Below are positions 16,794-24,118 of a DNA stretch of 39,120 nucleotides, one piece after another. The first letter of the stretch is position 1. Every line of letters starts with the position of its first letter. The position numbers were made by a program, and so were the translations under genes. This stretch comes from Sphingobacteriaceae bacterium (GTDB lineage Bacteria > Bacteroidota > Bacteroidia > UBA7662). Under the pieces are notes generated by a model. That model saw only the letters and a program-made list of their open reading frames with translations, did no database searches and had not been told where the DNA came from. Location: the NCBI GenBank assembly GCA_013824115.1, contig PNNG01000008.1, positions 1 through 39,120 on the forward strand. Reading direction: 5' to 3'.

Positions 16794-17634
16794 CGGGGGT
16801 AAATGGGTAGTGGTCGAGTTCAATTTTCTCGGCTTGAACGGCTTCGCCATAAAACAAGGCAGCCTTTTCTGAAAAAGATGCGGCACTGTCGGTGGTTAAA
16901 AAACGACGTTGACCTTGCGTGCTCAGCTGGCTTTCCATCTCGGGGTGTCGTTGCAGGTACTCTGCCAATTTGCCAGCCACCAATTCGCCCTGTGCCAAAA
17001 AGCGCCAGTTTTTGGGTGCCTGCTTTTCCAACAGAGGTAACAGCAGGGGGTAGTGGGTGCATCCAAGTACCACGGTGTCGATTTGTGGGTCGCGCTGCTG
17101 CAAGGCCTCCAAATGTTGCTGCACAAAATAAGAAGCACCTTCGCTCAGGTGTTGGTTGTTTTCTACCAGCGGTACCCAAAGCGGACAAGCCTCTTGGCTT
17201 ACCTTTAGCTCGGGGTAGAATTTTGCGATTTCAATGGGGTAGGAGTCGGAACTGATAGTGCCCGGTGTACCCAAAATGCCCACATGCTTGCTTGTGCTGA
17301 GCAAACCTACTTCTTCGGTTGTGGGGCGAATCACTCCTAAAACCCGCCGATTGGGCGCAAAATGAGGCAATTTTTCTTGTTGTATACTTCGGAGCGCTTT
17401 GGCAGAAGCAGTATTGCAAGCCAAAATCACCAGTGGACAACCCATGCTGAAGAGGGCTTGTACACATTCCCAGGTGTATTGGTAGACAGTCTCGAAGGAA
17501 CGAGTCCCATAAGGCACCCGGGCATTGTCGCCTAGATACAAATAATCGTATTGAGGCAATGTGCTGGTGAGTGCTTTTAATACCGTTAAACCACCGTATC
17601 CTGAGTCAAAAACGCCAATGGGACCTGATTTCAT
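16783..17634 (-). CDS. murI: Glutamate racemase
   Basis: 283 aa from the ATG at 17634 (a TTG two codons earlier is less likely). It makes D-glutamate for peptidoglycan by cofactor-independent racemisation. The active-site features are complete: Asp10 and Ser11 in FDSGYGG, the first catalytic Cys73 in ACNTAS, and the second, Cys192, in GCTHYPLL with His194. The C-terminus is slightly long and lacks conserved features, which is usual. The alkylation repair gene follows with an 11-bp overlap. Predicted -7 box ends 4 bp from the start codon, so the transcript may have almost no leader. Confidence 0.96.
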   Translation of the reverse strand: MKSGPIGVFDSGYGGLTVLKALTSTLPQYDYLYLGDNARVPYGTRSFETVYQYTWECVQALFSMGCPLVILACNTASAKALRSIQQEKLPHFAPNRRVLGVIRPTTEEVGLLSTSKHVGILGTPGTISSDSYPIEIAKFYPELKVSQEACPLWVPLVENNQHLSEGASYFVQQHLEALQQRDPQIDTVVLGCTHYPLLLPLLEKQAPKNWRFLAQGELVAGKLAEYLQRHPEMESQLSTQGQRRFLTTDSAASFSEKAALFYGEAVQAEKIELDHYPFTPDAH

Positions 17635-17637
17635 AAA

Positions 17638-17645
17638 CAAAGATA
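17638..17645 (-). promoter_or_regulatory. Putative -7 box of murI
   Basis: Minus-strand TATCTTTG, an exact TAnnTTTG match, ends three nucleotides before the murI ATG. No strong -33 element is visible. A leaderless or near-leaderless mRNA would result. Confidence 0.4.
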
Positions 17646-17675
17646 AATGCAGACATGCTGATTTATTGAAAAAGT

Positions 17676-17709
17676 TTTGCCGCGCATTGGAAACTTTATT
17701 GCAGTTTTG
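17676..17709 (+). promoter_or_regulatory. Putative yceI promoter
   Basis: TTTG (17676-17679), 22-nt spacer, then CAGTTTTG (17702-17709), one mismatch from TAnnTTTG. Spacing is one base over the usual range. The leader would be about 40 nt. Confidence 0.3.
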
Positions 17710-17753
17710 TTGTTCGGACTACATAACGATGTTTAAACATTAATAATAGACAA

Positions 17754-18290
17754 ATGAGCAACACCACCAAATGGGCGATCGACAAATCGCACAGCACCTT
17801 GAATTTCAAGGCCAAGCACCTGATGATTACCTCTGTAACCGGTACTTTCGGTAATTACGATGCCCAAATTGAAACCAACGGTAACGATTTTTCATCGGCC
17901 CAAATCCAGTTCAGCGCCGAAATCGCCTCGGTGAACACGGGTAACGAACAGCGCGATGGTCACCTGAAGTCGGACGACTTTTTCAATGCCGAAACCTATC
18001 CTACCCTCAGCTTCAAGAGCACCGATGCCACCCGTAAAAACGATAAATCGTTTATTTTACATGGTGACCTCACCATCCGCAACGTGACTTTGCCAGTTGA
18101 CCTCGACGTTGACGTGAATGGTATTGTCAAAGATCCATGGGGCAATACCAAAGCTGGTGTAAGTTTCCGCACCAAAATCAACCGCAAAGAGTACGGTTTG
18201 AATTTCCACGTATTGAACGAAGCCGGCAATTTGCTGGTGAGCGACGATATCCGTATTGAAGGCGACTTCCAGTTGTCGGTTGCGGAGTAA
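17754..18290 (+). CDS. YceI-family lipocalin-like protein
   Basis: 178 aa. It opens WAIDKSHSTLNFKAKHLMIT, the standard YceI first strand, and contains YPTLSFKST, GDLTIRNVTLPVDLDV and the closing KEYGLNF block. Structures of this family show an extended beta-barrel with a tunnel that binds polyprenyl or other long-chain lipids. Many homologues are periplasmic; this one has no signal peptide, so it should be cytosolic, as in many Bacteroidota copies. Role is unknown; some family members respond to stress or bind isoprenoids. Transcribed alone and closed by a strong terminator. Confidence 0.93.
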   Translation: MSNTTKWAIDKSHSTLNFKAKHLMITSVTGTFGNYDAQIETNGNDFSSAQIQFSAEIASVNTGNEQRDGHLKSDDFFNAETYPTLSFKSTDATRKNDKSFILHGDLTIRNVTLPVDLDVDVNGIVKDPWGNTKAGVSFRTKINRKEYGLNFHVLNEAGNLLVSDDIRIEGDFQLSVAE

Positions 18291-18306
18291 TTCGAAACAC
18301 TTGAAT

Positions 18307-18336
18307 AAAAAAGTCTGGCCCTGGCCAGACTTTTTT
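18307..18336 (+). terminator. Terminator of the yceI gene
   Basis: A perfect stem AAAAAAGTCTGGCC / GGCCAGACTTTTTT with a 2-nt loop, ending in six T. It lies 16 nt after the stop and separates yceI from cry. Confidence 0.93.
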
Positions 18337-18378
18337 CGTTTTCGGCAAACCCTCGAACGATCATGTGGTTAAAAGCAT

Positions 18379-19650
18379 ATGTCAGTAGCCATTTTGTGGT
18401 TGCGCAACGATTTGCGCCTGCACGATCACGAATCCTTGCACCAGGCGGTGCGCCGCGCCCAAGCCATAGTGCCCGTTTATTGTTTCGATGAACGTTTGTT
18501 TGCGGAAACGCCCTACGGTTTCAAACGTTGTGGCGATTTGCGCCTGCGTTTTCTCCTCGAATCGGTGCAGCAATTGCAAGCTGCTTTTGCCGAAAAGGGC
18601 GTGAAGATGCACGTTTGTGTAGGCAAGCCTGCTGAGCAACTGGCCAAACTGGCACAACAAACCGGTGCTAAATGGCTGTATTACCACCGCGAGTCGGCTA
18701 CCGAAGAAATGGCCGATGAGCAAGCCGTTGAAAAAGCCCTCATTCAGCTTGGACTCGAATGCCATAGCAGTTGGGGCAGTACGCTGTTTCACCCCGACGA
18801 CCTGCCATTTCCCATCAGTCGCTTGCCCGAGGTGTTCACCGAATTCCGCAAAAAAACCGAGCGTGAAAGCGAAGTGCGCGAAAGCAGGGCCATTCCGCAC
18901 CAAATGAAAGGTGTGACCGATTTGCCTGCCGATGTGTGGCCCCCCATGCCCGAACAAACGGCCGATGAGCGTGCGGTTTACCCTTTCAAAGGGGGAGAAG
19001 CAGCCGGTTTGTCTCGTTTACAAGCCTACTTCTGGGAAGGCGACCACCTCAAAAGCTACAAAGAAACCCGCAACGGCTTGCTGGGGGCCGATTACAGCAG
19101 CAAGTTTTCGCCCTGGCTGGCGCTGGGTTGTTTGTCGCCCCGCTTCATTTACGAGGAGGTGAGGCGCTACGAAAAGCAGCGCATAGCCAACGACAGCACC
19201 TATTGGTTGATTTTTGAGTTGTTGTGGCGCGATTATTTCCGCTTTGTGGCCTTCAAACACGGTAAAAAGTTGTTTTTCAAGGGAGGCATCAGGCAGTACA
19301 CCGAGGGGCATGCGCACAAACCAAAGGCCCTGCAGTTGTGGCGTGAGGGCGAAACCGGACAGCCCTTCATCGATGCCAATATGCTTGAACTGGCGGCCAC
19401 CGGCTTCATGAGTAACCGCGGCCGGCAGAATGTGGCCAGCTACCTGGTACATCATCTTAAAAGCGATTGGCGGGCCGGTGCTGCCTGGTTTGAGCACTGC
19501 CTGCTCGATTATGACCCCTGCAGCAATTACGGCAACTGGAACTACCTGGCTGGGGTGGGCAACGACCCCCGCGAAAACCGGGTTTTCAACCCCCAGAAGC
19601 AAGCCGAACAGTACGACCCTTCTGGCAGCTACCGGCGATTTTGGTCCTGA
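18379..19650 (+). CDS. cry: DASH-type cryptochrome / photolyase
   Basis: 423 aa. An N-terminal photolyase alpha/beta domain (ILWLRNDLRLHDHESL) binds the antenna cofactor, and the C-terminal helical domain (about 200-420) binds FAD. The DASH hallmarks are ATGFMSNRGRQNVASYL and NWNYLAGVGNDPRENR. The family uses blue light to repair cyclobutane pyrimidine dimers, mainly in single-stranded DNA. The FAD pocket region (YSSKFSPWLALGCLSPR, LLWRDYFRFVAFKHG) and tryptophans of the electron-transfer chain appear present. It begins 42 bp after a terminator and is followed by the repeat island, so it is probably monocistronic. No terminator seen after it. Confidence 0.95.
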   Translation: MSVAILWLRNDLRLHDHESLHQAVRRAQAIVPVYCFDERLFAETPYGFKRCGDLRLRFLLESVQQLQAAFAEKGVKMHVCVGKPAEQLAKLAQQTGAKWLYYHRESATEEMADEQAVEKALIQLGLECHSSWGSTLFHPDDLPFPISRLPEVFTEFRKKTERESEVRESRAIPHQMKGVTDLPADVWPPMPEQTADERAVYPFKGGEAAGLSRLQAYFWEGDHLKSYKETRNGLLGADYSSKFSPWLALGCLSPRFIYEEVRRYEKQRIANDSTYWLIFELLWRDYFRFVAFKHGKKLFFKGGIRQYTEGHAHKPKALQLWREGETGQPFIDANMLELAATGFMSNRGRQNVASYLVHHLKSDWRAGAAWFEHCLLDYDPCSNYGNWNYLAGVGNDPRENRVFNPQKQAEQYDPSGSYRRFWS

Positions 19651-19727
19651 GGTCAAAGGGTGCAGCTGAACCAATATAATTATTGCAGATGGAAGGCCAA
19701 TCACAAAGCCCCTTGGAGGCTAGAGGT

Positions 19728-19945
19728 ATCAAAGCCCTGTGGGGGCGGCATGATTGTAGAAAAATCCGTGTTCCGCCGTTCACCAGCCCTGTAGGGGCGG
19801 CATGATGATGTGATTGCCGGTTGCATCCGAATTTTTATTTAACAATCATTTTGGGTGCATGGTGTTGGTCGCTATGTCGCCCCTACAGGGCTCACATTTC
19901 GTGGGATATCGCAAATGCCATAATCATTTCGCCCCGATGGGGCTG
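19728..19945. repeat. Long direct repeat, copy 1 (about 218 bp)
   Basis: Nearly identical to 19951-20169 over its length, differing by a few substitutions and small indels. It contains the palindromic unit AGCCCTGTAGGGGCGGCAT (19785-19803) and, further right, its inverse TCGCCCCTACAGGGCT (about 19877-19892), and ends in GCCCCGATGGGGCTG. Such GCCCxxxxxGGGC units are widespread intergenic elements in Bacteroidota and are non-autonomous; no transposase is near. Confidence 0.9.
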
Positions 19946-19950
19946 GTTGC

Positions 19951-20169
19951 ATCAAAGCCCTAGGGGGCGGCATGATTGTAGAAAAATCCGTGTTCCGCCG
20001 TTCACCAGCCCTGTAGGGGCGGCATGATGATGTGAATGCCGGTTGCATCCGAATTTTTTTATTTAACAATCATTTTGGGTGCATGGTGTTGGTCGCTATG
20101 TCGCCCCTACAGGGCTCACATTTTGCGGGGTGTTGCAAATGCTACAATCATATTGCCCCGCTGGGGCTG
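19951..20169. repeat. Long direct repeat, copy 2 (about 219 bp)
   Basis: Second copy of the element at 19728, offset by about 223 bp, with the same order of palindromic units and ending in GCCCCGCTGGGGCTG. The last ~60 bp diverge more than the rest, suggesting the first ~160 bp were duplicated or converted recently. Confidence 0.9.
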
Positions 20170-20176
20170 AGTTTTC

Positions 20177-20261
20177 CCGCAGAAAGCGCAGATTGCCGCA
20201 GATTTTCGCGAAAGTGGCTCCTGCTGCTGCAATTCCTCCGTGCCCTCCGTGCGCTCCGTGT
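20177..20261. repeat. Short tandem patches (CGCAGA-type and CCTCCGTGC 9-mers)
   Basis: A patch of near-9-bp CGCAGAnnn units at 20177-20207 is followed by CCTCCGTGC, CCTCCGTGC and GCTCCGTGT in tandem at 20235-20261. These resemble common intergenic debris seen in environmental bacterial genomes. Confidence 0.7.
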
Positions 20262-20313
20262 TTTTAATTTTCCGTCGCATGCGAAGCCACCACCGCCACT
20301 ATCTTAACATCTC

Positions 20314-20347
20314 TTTAGCGCCCAGCTCCCGGAATTATGTAGTTTTG
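20314..20347 (+). promoter_or_regulatory. Putative plsC promoter
   Basis: TAGTTTTG (20340-20347) matches TAnnTTTG exactly and ends 7 nt before the plsC ATG. TTTA at 20314-20317 lies 22 nt upstream as a weak -33 element. This would drive the plsC-gatC-ABC-adenosyltransferase operon. Confidence 0.45.
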
Positions 20348-20354
20348 CAGCCAA

Positions 20355-21095
20355 ATGCGCAAATGGCTTGATTGGCCCGGCAGGATCTGGGCGGTGTGGT
20401 TTTTGGTCCTTTTTGCACTCACCTTTTTGGTGCAGTTTCCGTTGTACGCCTTGCTGCTGCGTTTTGAAAGGCTGCATCCCCTATTACATCGCCTGCGGGT
20501 AGGTTGGGCTTGGGTACTTTTTGCGGGCACCGGCACTTGGTTGCAGGTGAAACGCGAACAAAAACTCACCCGCAATGCCCCCTATATCTATTGCGCCAAC
20601 CACGGCTCTTACCTCGATATTCCGGTGGTTGCAGCGGCGGTTCCAGGTACCCTGCATTACATGGCCAAGCACGAATTGGCCAAAATTCCGCTCTTCGGCA
20701 TGTTTTTCCGCACCATCGATGTGGCTGTGCCCCGAGGCCATTCGCGTGGCTCGCACCGGGCCTACAGCGCAGGTGCCCACAAGCTCGAAGCGGGTGGCAA
20801 CCTGATGATTTTTCCCGAAGGCGGCATCCTGCCTGGCGCCCCAACGTTAAAAGCTTTTAAATCAGGTGCGTTTAGGTTGGCCGTAGAACACAATATTCCC
20901 ATTGTACCCCTATCTTTGGTTGATAACTGGCACGTATTGCCCGACCAACCCTGGCCTACTTTTCGTCCGGCCCGGCTGCGGGTGGTGGTACATGCTCCGT
21001 TGTTTCCTGCCGATTTCGGTATGGATGAAAATGCCCTCAGAAAAAAGACGTACGACATCATCGACCAAACCATCAAACAATACCATGGCCATTGA
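20355..21095 (+). CDS. plsC: 1-acyl-sn-glycerol-3-phosphate acyltransferase
   Basis: 246 aa inner-membrane enzyme that adds the second acyl chain to lysophosphatidic acid, giving phosphatidic acid. An N-terminal membrane helix (about 11-35) precedes the catalytic NHGSYLD motif (His83 and Asp88, the HX4D pair). Block III appears as FPEGG instead of the usual FPEGT, a tolerated variant, and PIVPLSL is block IV. It heads a packed operon; the gatC start codon lies 11 bp inside its 3' end. Family call is firm; acyl-chain preference cannot be told. Confidence 0.94.
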   Translation: MRKWLDWPGRIWAVWFLVLFALTFLVQFPLYALLLRFERLHPLLHRLRVGWAWVLFAGTGTWLQVKREQKLTRNAPYIYCANHGSYLDIPVVAAAVPGTLHYMAKHELAKIPLFGMFFRTIDVAVPRGHSRGSHRAYSAGAHKLEAGGNLMIFPEGGILPGAPTLKAFKSGAFRLAVEHNIPIVPLSLVDNWHVLPDQPWPTFRPARLRVVVHAPLFPADFGMDENALRKKTYDIIDQTIKQYHGH

Positions 21096-21375
21096 CCTGA
21101 ATACCGTTGACCGCTTGGCGCACCTTGCGCGTTTAGAGTTCGACGACACCACCAAAGAGCAAATGCGCGAAGACATGAACCGCTTTTTGGCCTTTGCCGA
21201 AAAACTCAACGAACTCGACATTGAGCAGGTGGAGCCATTGATTTACATGACCGACGAGCACAATGTGCTGCGGGCCGATGAGGTGGTACAAAACATCACG
21301 CACGAAGAGGCGTTGAAGAATGCCCCCAAGCGCGATAGCGACTTCTTCCGCGTGCCCAAGGTGATTGAAAAATAA
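21085..21375 (+). CDS. gatC: Aspartyl/glutamyl-tRNA amidotransferase subunit C
   Basis: 96 aa. GatC is the small helper subunit that holds GatA and GatB together in the enzyme that converts Glu-tRNA(Gln) or Asp-tRNA(Asn) to the amidated form. The start is the ATG at 21085, giving the typical [19 protein letters not shown] opening; a longer frame from 20902 is only a read-back into plsC. The [11 protein letters not shown] end is also typical. It overlaps plsC by 11 bp and is 4 bp from the ABC ATPase gene. gatA and gatB are not in the window. Confidence 0.95.
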   Translation: MAIDLNTVDRLAHLARLEFDDTTKEQMREDMNRFLAFAEKLNELDIEQVEPLIYMTDEHNVLRADEVVQNITHEEALKNAPKRDSDFFRVPKVIEK

Positions 21376-21379
21376 GACC

Positions 21380-22093
21380 ATGCAAGAAATTATCCGATTA
21401 CACGACATTGGCCGCCGCTATGTGATGGGGCAGGAAGAAATCCACGCCATCAAATCCATCAGCCTCAACATCTTCAAAAACGAGTATGTGGCGCTCATGG
21501 GACCGTCGGGATCGGGTAAATCAACCCTCATGAACATCATCGGTTGCCTCGATACGCCCACCAAAGGCCAATACGTGCTCAACCAAACCGATGTGAGCCG
21601 CATGGAAGACAATGAGCTGGCCGAAATCCGCAACAAAGAAATCGGCTTCGTTTTCCAAACCTTCAACTTGTTGCCACGTTCCACGGCGCTCGACAATGTG
21701 GCTTTGCCGCTGGTTTACGCCGGGGTCGACAAAAAAGCCCGTGAAGAACGCGCATCAGAGATGTTACGGCTCGTGGGGCTCGACAACCGCATGCACCACA
21801 AGCCCAATGAACTCTCAGGCGGTCAAAGGCAGCGTGTGGCCGTTGCCCGTGCCTTGGTGAACAATCCCAGCATCATCCTCGCCGACGAACCCACCGGGAA
21901 CCTCGATACCAAAACTTCTTACGAAATCATGGCCTTGTTTGAAGAGATCCATGCCAACGGCAATACCATCATTTTGGTGACCCACGAAGAAGACATTGCA
22001 CGCCATGCCCACCGCATTGTGCGTTTGCGCGACGGTTTGGTAGAATCGGACGGCAAAAACAACGACATCATTACGCTTAAAGCCCAAGCATGA
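21380..22093 (+). CDS. ABC transporter ATP-binding protein (MacB/LolD type)
   Basis: 237 aa. It supplies ATP hydrolysis to a membrane partner of the lipoprotein-release/MacB class. Walker A is GPSGSGKST (41-49), the signature is [15 protein letters not shown], Walker B is [12 protein letters not shown] and the switch His is in LVTHEED. The start is ATG at 21380; an upstream TTG would overlap the gatC stop. The adenosyltransferase ATG overlaps its stop codon (ATGA). No permease gene is adjacent; the nearest of the right type is at 25280 on the same strand, so pairing with it is an inference. Confidence 0.94.
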   Translation: MQEIIRLHDIGRRYVMGQEEIHAIKSISLNIFKNEYVALMGPSGSGKSTLMNIIGCLDTPTKGQYVLNQTDVSRMEDNELAEIRNKEIGFVFQTFNLLPRSTALDNVALPLVYAGVDKKAREERASEMLRLVGLDNRMHHKPNELSGGQRQRVAVARALVNNPSIILADEPTGNLDTKTSYEIMALFEEIHANGNTIILVTHEEDIARHAHRIVRLRDGLVESDGKNNDIITLKAQA

Positions 22094-22644
22094 AAATTTA
22101 TACGAAAACCGGCGATCAGGGCGAAACTTCCTTGATAGGAGGGGTACGCGTACCCAAATCGCACTTGCGCATCGAAGCCTATGGCACCGTTGACGAGTTG
22201 AACAGCTGGGTGGGCATGATCCGCGCTCAGGCCCCACAAGCAGCAGCTGCCGTGCAACAACAGCTCGAGGCCATTCAAAACGAATTGTTTGTGCTGGGTT
22301 CGCATTTGGCGGCTTCCGAAAAATCGCGCATGCAACTGCCCGCCTGGCAAGAAGCCTTTACCCAGGCCTTGGAGCAGGGCATCGACAGCCTGCAAGCCGA
22401 TTTGCCCGAACTCAAGAACTTTGTGCTGCCGGGCGGCAACCAAGCCGCTGCTTCGGCCCATTTGGCCCGTTGTGTGTGCCGCCGGGCCGAACGTTTGGTG
22501 GTGGCTTTGTCGGCCCATGAAAGCGTTGCGCCCGCCTTGCTCGAGTACTTAAACCGCCTTTCCGACTACCTTTTCACCCTGGCCCGCCACCTTTGCGTAT
22601 CGGCGGGTAATGCCGAAATTTTGTGGCAACCGGCGCGTGGGTGA
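22090..22644 (+). CDS. Cob(I)alamin adenosyltransferase (PduO type)
   Basis: 184 aa. It attaches the 5'-deoxyadenosyl group of ATP to reduced cobalamin, giving coenzyme B12. The ATP-binding N-terminus [16 protein letters not shown] and the [16 protein letters not shown] block are conserved, and the C-terminal part carries [12 protein letters not shown], which includes the ATP/cobalamin contact arginines. It is an all-helical trimeric enzyme of the PduO/MMAB class. The start overlaps the ABC ATPase stop by 4 bp (ATGA), indicating translational coupling. No other cobalamin genes are near; it probably serves salvage or B12-dependent enzymes elsewhere. Confidence 0.94.
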   Translation: MKIYTKTGDQGETSLIGGVRVPKSHLRIEAYGTVDELNSWVGMIRAQAPQAAAAVQQQLEAIQNELFVLGSHLAASEKSRMQLPAWQEAFTQALEQGIDSLQADLPELKNFVLPGGNQAAASAHLARCVCRRAERLVVALSAHESVAPALLEYLNRLSDYLFTLARHLCVSAGNAEILWQPARG

Positions 22645-22716
22645 AGCTTATCCACGATTGTGTAAAAATTAATACAGCTTAAATACGCGAGCGGGCTGAA
22701 CATACGTTTGAAAATC

Positions 22717-22724
22717 TATATTTG
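22717..22724 (+). promoter_or_regulatory. Putative -7 box of the DUF2795 gene
   Basis: TATATTTG, an exact TAnnTTTG match, lies 23 nt before the ATG of the DUF2795 gene. The -33 region holds only a weak CTG. Confidence 0.5.
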
Positions 22725-22747
22725 CGGAAAATCTAAACAACAGCGCT

Positions 22748-22969
22748 ATGTATTGGACACTCGAACTGGCTTCGCATCTCGAAGATGCACCCTGGCCTGC
22801 TACCAAGGAAGAGCTTATTGACTATGCCATCCGTTCAGGTGCCCCGCTCGAGGTAATTGAAAACCTGCAGGAGCTTGAAGACGATGGTGAACCCTATGAA
22901 ACCATCGAGGAAATTTGGCCCGATTATCCCACCAAAGACGATTTCTTCTTCAACGAAGACGAATATTAA
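22748..22969 (+). CDS. DUF2795 small acidic protein
   Basis: 73 aa, strongly acidic, especially the C-terminus (FFFNEDEY). The segment PATKEELIDYAIRSGAPLEV and VIENLQELEDDGEPYETIEEIWPDYP match DUF2795, a short family common in Bacteroidota and other phyla with no established function. It has its own promoter-like box and a strong terminator, so it is monocistronic. Such highly conserved short acidic proteins are sometimes abundant; nothing more can be said from sequence. Confidence 0.85.
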   Translation: MYWTLELASHLEDAPWPATKEELIDYAIRSGAPLEVIENLQELEDDGEPYETIEEIWPDYPTKDDFFFNEDEY

Positions 22970-22974
22970 CGAAG

Positions 22975-22998
22975 AACCCCGCAGCTGCGGGGTTTTTT
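22975..22998 (+). terminator. Terminator of the DUF2795 gene
   Basis: AACCCCGCAGCTGCGGGGTT is a 20-bp perfect palindrome (22975-22994) followed by a T run. The stem closes with a tiny loop formed from its central bases. Confidence 0.88.
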
Positions 22999-23062
22999 GT
23001 TGGGGTGATTTTGGGGGTGCACCGCTGGTGCTACCTGGAGTATGCCCCGACGGGGCAAAAAG

Positions 23063-23092
23063 AAAAGGGTCGGATTCAGCCGACCCTTTTTT
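23063..23092. terminator. Bidirectional terminator downstream of the TerC-family gene
   Basis: Stem AAAAGGGTCGG / CCGACCCTTTT (23063-23073, 23080-23090) with a 6-nt loop, T run on the right and a T-rich run on the minus side. It serves the minus-strand terC gene and may back up the DUF2795 terminator. Confidence 0.85.
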
Positions 23093-23097
23093 AATGA

Positions 23098-23805
23098 TTA
23101 TGCATTGCTATCGGACTTCCGGCGGTAGCGCATGTTGAGCATTTCAACTGCCATGGAGAAGAATACCGCAAAATAGATGTATCCTTTGGGTACGTGCTGT
23201 TCAAAGGCTTCGATGGCCAGCATGAAGCCAATGAGCATGAGGAACGACAAAGCCAAAATTTGCAGGCTCGGGTGTTTGTTGATGAAATCGCTGATGCGGG
23301 TAGCAAACGCCATCATCACCAAAATGGAAGCCACCACGGCCGCAATCATCACCGGAATGTTTTGAGTGAGTCCTACCGCGGTTAAAATGGAGTCGAAAGA
23401 GAAAACCAAGTCAAGCAGTACTATTTGGGTTAAAATTGCGCCAAATCCCGCCTTTTTGGCGTCCGTTTTAGCTGCCGTTTCTACCCCTTCAATTTTGTGG
23501 TGAATTTCGGTGGTGCTTTTAGCCAATAGAAACAAGCCACCGGCAAGCAAGATGAGATCGCGGCCGCTGAACTCCATGTTGGCCACACTGAACAAGGGCT
23601 CACTGAAGCCAATCAACCAGGTGATGCCCAGCAGCAAAACCACCCTAAAGCCCATGGCCAGCAACAAACCAATGCGGCGTGCGCGGCCTTGCTGCTCTTC
23701 GGGCAATTTGTTGGTGACAATGGAAATGAAGATGATGTTGTCGATGCCCAGCACAATCTCCAGGAAAGTGAGGGTGAGGAAAGCAATGATCAATTCGCTG
23801 CTCAT
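23098..23805 (-). CDS. TerC-family integral membrane protein
   Basis: 235 aa with about seven membrane helices. The conserved acidic metal-site residues lie in TFLEIVLGIDNIIFISI (helix 1) and VLLDLVFSFDSILTAVG (mid protein), the two diagnostic TerC repeats. Recent work on the family links several members to manganese export coupled to protein secretion, and the name comes from tellurium resistance, but no tellurite genes (TerZABDEF) are here, so a metal-ion role is more likely. Flanked by its own terminator on the left; the region to queA holds nothing obvious. Confidence 0.92.
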   Translation of the reverse strand: MSSELIIAFLTLTFLEIVLGIDNIIFISIVTNKLPEEQQGRARRIGLLLAMGFRVVLLLGITWLIGFSEPLFSVANMEFSGRDLILLAGGLFLLAKSTTEIHHKIEGVETAAKTDAKKAGFGAILTQIVLLDLVFSFDSILTAVGLTQNIPVMIAAVVASILVMMAFATRISDFINKHPSLQILALSFLMLIGFMLAIEAFEQHVPKGYIYFAVFFSMAVEMLNMRYRRKSDSNA

Positions 23806-24118
23806 GTTTGTAGTTATTGGTGATGCAAAATAAACGATTTTAATGCTGCCAATGACAAAAAAAAGCCCGCCGAAGCGGGCTTAAATTGTCTTATCAACTG
23901 CTTGCAAGTATATGCCAAGCTGTTGGTCCTTTCTCTGCGCACTCCAACCAAGCTGCGTAGCAGTGCAGGTTGAAAGGCTCCGCTATCTCGGCGCATGCCG
24001 CAGCTTTTCATGGCACTTGCCAAGCTGATGTTCCAGCTGCAGTAGTAAAAATATCCACTAGCAGCCATTCGACCGCCTGAAAGACCTCTCTGCGCCTCTG
24101 CGGTTCAGGTTTTACGCC
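23806..24118. other. Intergenic stretch between the terC and queA genes
   Basis: 313 bp with no gene I can support. It holds a terminator at 23855-23882 and, near 24090-24105, a CTCTGCGCCTCTGCGG patch resembling the CGCAGA-type intergenic debris of the repeat island. A short minus-strand frame (84 codons) has unusual composition and no recognisable family. Confidence 0.7.
23855..23882 (-). terminator. Terminator between queA and the terC gene
   Basis: Minus-strand stem AAGCCCGC / GCGGGCTT with a 4-nt loop (CGAA on plus), followed by eight T (A run before the stem on plus). It is about 240 nt beyond the queA stop, so queA transcripts would have a long 3' tail. Confidence 0.8.

Larger units (their letters stand above)
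19651..20354. other. Non-coding repeat island between cry and plsC
   Basis: 704 bp with no believable gene. It contains two long direct repeat copies with inner palindromes (19728-20169), a patch of CGCAGA-type 9-mers (20177-20207), three tandem 9-mers (20235-20261) and, at its right end, the plsC promoter. Short open frames running through the repeats show no coding features. Confidence 0.9.

Noticed and set aside
19728-20169. Repeats as a possible CRISPR array
   Set aside because: Two long copies with no spacer-like unique units and no cas genes nearby.
19821-20307. Short open frames across the repeat island on both strands
   Set aside because: They translate the palindromic repeats and recur in both copies; composition is not protein-like.
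23098-23805. Tellurite-resistance cluster suggested by the terC gene
   Set aside because: No terZABDEF or other tellurite genes are present; the family name alone is not evidence.
23814-24068. 84-codon minus-strand open frame between the terC and queA genes
   Set aside because: No recognisable family, contains a strong terminator hairpin inside, and lacks a promoter-like box.
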